Source: Serripes groenlandicus
Taxonomy: Eukaryota; Mollusca; Bivalvia; Cardiida; Cardiidae
NCBI GenBank assembly: GCA_031761405.1
Contig: JASEVX010000003.1
Span: 18,314,489-18,378,488 of the forward strand
DNA length: 64,000 nucleotides
Direction: 5' to 3'
Part shown: positions 61,480 through 64,000 of the stretch, in pieces
Numbering within the stretch: the first letter of the stretch is position 1
How the letters are laid out: each line of letters opens with the position of its first letter
Translations under genes and position numbers: made by a program
Notes under the pieces: model-generated
Seen by the model: the letters and a program-made list of their open reading frames with translations, nothing else
The model's database searches: none
Told to the model about the DNA's origin: nothing

Positions 61480-62129
61480 CGACCAGGTCTGTATCAATAT
61501 TCTGATTCATACATGGTCTATCGTAGACCCTGATAAATACAACCTACAAAAATAAATATTTGCGCAAACGCAATGAAAAGTATAATAACATAAAGGTTTA
61601 ACAAAACCAATTAACCAAAAAGTATGCTGTTGTTGTCATTTAGTATGTATTACGCGCTTAAAATCTCTTCAATTTCTATAAAGACAAGTGTAATCTAGAA
61701 AGGAAATATGGTCTAGCATGACGTCACACCCGAATTTGTCACGTGACAAAAAAACCCAAACGATTTCGCCTCGCGGCTGCGGTAAGTTTAAAGCTAAAAC
61801 AAAGAGGGTTTTTTTCAATGATGAATGGAATTATATATGCTTAATTTCTTATTCGTGCAGTTTCCACGACATGCTGAAACTGTTGCATGTCCACTTTAAT
61901 GTCCAATATACAATGTCTATGCGACGTTGGTACAGTGTTTTACAACATTGTAGCAACGCTAGTTAGATGAGGATTAGAAGAGACATAAGTCTCTGGGGTA
62001 AGGGAAAGATGGGGAAATTTTAAATGTTATTTTATTGTTTACCTTGTTGTCGAGATTATTATAAGCTTCAGCGGCTCTGGTCCGTTTCATCAGTTTGTTT
62101 TACATACGACGCTGTTGGTGGTCCTACAT
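61480..62129. other. Stretch with no supported gene
   Basis: Apart from the CRE/E-box module, I see an 82-codon plus ORF at 61718-61966 that overlaps it and shows no family. No repeat copy recognised. Confidence 0.35.
61719..61786 (+). promoter_or_regulatory. CRE and E-box pair followed by a strong 5' splice site
   Basis: Perfect TGACGTCA at 61719-61726 and CACGTG at 61740-61745, then a locally CG-richer stretch (TTTCGCCTCGCGGCTGCG) and GTAAGT at 61782. This could be a promoter with a short first exon reading right, but no downstream exon is recognised in the window. Confidence 0.28.
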
Positions 62130-62935
62130 TCAAAAACTGAGTTTTTCCAGCTCTTATTTTTTAATTAATTTATAAAATTATTTACACTCTTTCCATTATG
62201 ACTTTTTCAGGCTGCCTTTTCAATAGCTCTATCACTCTTTGTGAAAAGAAGTATTTACGAATGTTGGTTATACAGTGGCATTTATACAGTTTCTTATTCC
62301 GTTGTACTGTAGGGTTGGTAGTCCAAGTTCCCTGAGTTTGTCTGGGTACTTTTTCTTTTAAGTAATGTTATTAATTTTTATCTCACATTTTTATATTTTC
62401 TAGTAGTATGTTTCCTTTTTTGTTAATTAACGCCCAGGTTCAGTTTCCATATTCTAAATTTGGTATAACTAGGCTTTTATACAGAACTAGTAACATTTCC
62501 TTGTTCATATGGGTAAAAGATCGTTTAATGATGCCGAGCATTTGATTTGCCCTTTTTTACTTTTATATTTTAATATGCTGTTAACTTCGATACCTTTGTC
62601 CTTTTCTTCAGTAGTTTTTAATAATATTTTGAATAAGTCTAGTTGGTAGATGTAGGTGTTTCTTACATTTGTTTTTCTTTAAATCTTAGGAGCCACATAT
62701 TGGACCATTTGATTAGATTTACATCTTTTTGTGTGTGTTCCTTATCGTTAAATTGTTGAGAGAAATGTTGTGTCTTCGGAAAATAGTTTAGCTGAAATTG
62801 GTTACCACTTCTGGGTGGTCGTTTATATAGATAGTGAACAACACTGCCTTGAGGGATACCATTTATTAAAGGCGGAAAATGTTTTCTGCCGTAGCTGGCC
62901 CCTACACAACTTACTCCCCTTTCTTTGGTCCACAT
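62130..62935 (-). pseudogene. LINE reverse-transcriptase fragment (CR1/Jockey-like), broken
   Basis: Minus strand, several frames: GIPQGSV (RT motif B) about 62855, then KWSNMWLLRFKEKQ, then ANQMLGIIKRSFTHMNKEML and LYKSLVIPNLEYGN (62440-62550), then LRELGLPTLQY and an FFSQRVIEL-like tail down to 62200. The order is that of the RT C-terminal half of CR1/Jockey-type LINEs. Many stops and frameshifts; inactive. Confidence 0.8.
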
Positions 62936-62959
62936 CCCCGTTGTACGTCGCGATATTCA

Positions 62960-63189
62960 TTAACCCGTTCCCTCATACGACAATTCTGCAGCAGACGACT
63001 TTGAACTTATTTTGTCAAAACATAGAAAATCTCCATAATTGAATGGATAACCTATGACAAAAAGTGGAAAACATTGTGGCAAAAGGAGAAATTGCACGTT
63101 TTGTGCAATTTCTTCTTTTGTCACTATGTTTTCAAAAAGCCGTCTGCTGCAGAGGCGTCATAAAGCGTTTATATGAGGGAAAGGGTTAA
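62960..63189 (-). mobile_element. TTAA MITE, full length, 25 bp from the LINE fragment
   Basis: TTAACCCGTTCCCTCATACG at left, TATGAGGGAAAGGGTTAA at right, 230 bp; inner GCACGTTTTGTGC palindrome is perfect. Confidence 0.93.
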
Positions 63190-63401
63190 GTCTAAATGCT
63201 TTTTTTCCATCTGCTGATGAACAGTTATGTATATTGCTTATATAAAATGATTGTATTTTGGTTTGAAAATAGTTTGATTTTGAGTCATATTATTGCTGGA
63301 CAATATTTTAGTATTCGTCGTGAATTATCATATTCTGGCGGAGGAAAGATGTCGTGATTTATTCATGTCTAACCAGTTTGCAAAACAACAAAAATCCAAC
63401 T

Positions 63402-63458
63402 TCAACATATCTGCTGTAAATGCAGGAAACAGCTTCTGCATTTGGGAAAGAGTTTTAA
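63402..63458 (+). repeat. Relative of the mini-derivative at 27440
   Basis: ATATCTGCTGTAAATGCAGG, AAACAGCTTCTGCATTTGGG and AAAGAGTTTTAA match 27457-27510 closely. Confidence 0.5.
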
Positions 63459-63635
63459 CTCTTTCGTCGATACAGTTGACTGTTAGCATCTCTATTGTAA
63501 GGAAAGAGAAAACTACTCCAATTTATTTTTTGCCATTTCTGCTTTCCCCAAAAATGCCTTTGCGTCTACCCTAAGAAAATACTGCCAATTTCGAAGATGT
63601 TGATCACTTTTACTTGGATTTCTTTAAAGCAGACA

Positions 63636-63804
63636 CCTTATTCTTTTCCCATATACAGACGATTTTTGAAAACATTGAGTCATAATGAGCAATTTCTCCT
63701 TTTGCCACAATAATTTCAACTTTATTTAATAATTTCCATAGTTTTTACGAAATGTTTCCAAAGTCATCTGCTGCAGATTTGTTGTATGTAGGAAAGTGTT
63801 AAAA
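63636..63804 (+). mobile_element. TTAA MITE, left arm deleted
   Basis: TTCTTTTCCCATATACAGAC at left, GTATGTAGGAAAGTGTTAA at right. Confidence 0.72.
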
Positions 63805-63942
63805 GTAGCATGTCAGGGAATCATTTATTAACCCTTTCAATGCTGACATTCTTAAAATTGACATCTCCAGCTTTGCATTTGGAAGAGTTCAAAGCCAATT
63901 TCAGGAATATCAAGAGAAAACTTTGAGTTTGGAGGGCAACAG

Positions 63943-64000
63943 CATAGAGCAAGGTCTCACAGATTGGATGGACTGGCTGGTCTTGTTCTATACTGGTGCC
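63943..64000 (+). repeat. Dispersed repeat running off the window
   Basis: Matches 32195-32252 (CTCACAGATTGGATGGACTG, GCTGGTCT, CTATACTGGTG). Confidence 0.5.

Noticed and set aside
61718..61966. 82-codon plus-strand gene
   Set aside because: Starts within a CRE motif, crosses a strong splice donor and acceptor-like site, and shows no family; kept only as a promoter candidate.

Overview
Animal nuclear DNA, AT-rich, with small exons in long repeat-filled introns. Repeat types that I associate with bivalve molluscs (CAAGAG...GAGCTAAAAA elements carrying tandem cores, tRNA-derived SINEs with AATC tails) and the protein sequences suggest a bivalve; I cannot name the species from the sequence.

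Genes. (1) 3670-3759, minus strand: first coding exon of a ULK1/2 (Atg1) autophagy kinase; the rest lies beyond the left edge. (2) 9101-20426, plus strand: a complete seven-exon AKAP1, with an N-terminal mitochondrial anchor, one KH domain and one Tudor domain (657 aa). It is head to head with ULK across about 5.3 kb. (3) 34924-50623, minus strand: a complete eight-coding-exon class I fructose-bisphosphate aldolase (363 aa) with its catalytic residues intact; a possible non-coding first exon sits near 59.5 kb. (4) 25672-25784, minus strand: an orphan terminal exon with a poly(A) signal, family unknown. All exon boundaries reported for AKAP1 and aldolase keep the reading frame and use GT-AG borders.

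Repeats make up most of the rest. The dominant one is a roughly 230-bp palindromic MITE flanked by TTAA (ends TTAACCCTTTCCC / GGGAAAGGGTTAA, probably piggyBac-related), with about 60-70 copies or remnants, many within 30-60 bp of exons. The second is a superfamily of elements with 5' CAAGA plus a hairpin, subterminal inverted repeats, a tandem-repeat core, and a 3' hairpin followed by an A run; these resemble non-autonomous Helentron/HINE elements and repeatedly sit inside MITEs or inside each other. Others are a 3.4-kb MULE-like element with long inverted ends and a 9-bp target duplication inside a SINE, a Tc1/mariner relic, a 1-kb TIR element in an AKAP1 intron, a second palindromic MITE family, a LINE fragment, and several SINEs.

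The most unusual object is at 54685-55105: a 421-bp LTR-type miniature retrotransposon (TRIM) with two nearly identical LTRs of about 145 bp, TG...CA ends, a TGGCGCCCAA primer-binding site and a 4-bp target duplication. Each LTR contains an almost complete tRNA-like cloverleaf with Pol III A and B boxes.

Layout: 0-3.7 kb ULK intron and exon 1; 3.8-9.0 kb intergenic with the MULE-like insertion; 9.1-20.4 kb AKAP1; 20.4-34.9 kb repeats plus the orphan exon; 34.9-50.6 kb aldolase; 50.7-64 kb repeats, possible aldolase promoter region, Tc1 relic, LINE fragment.
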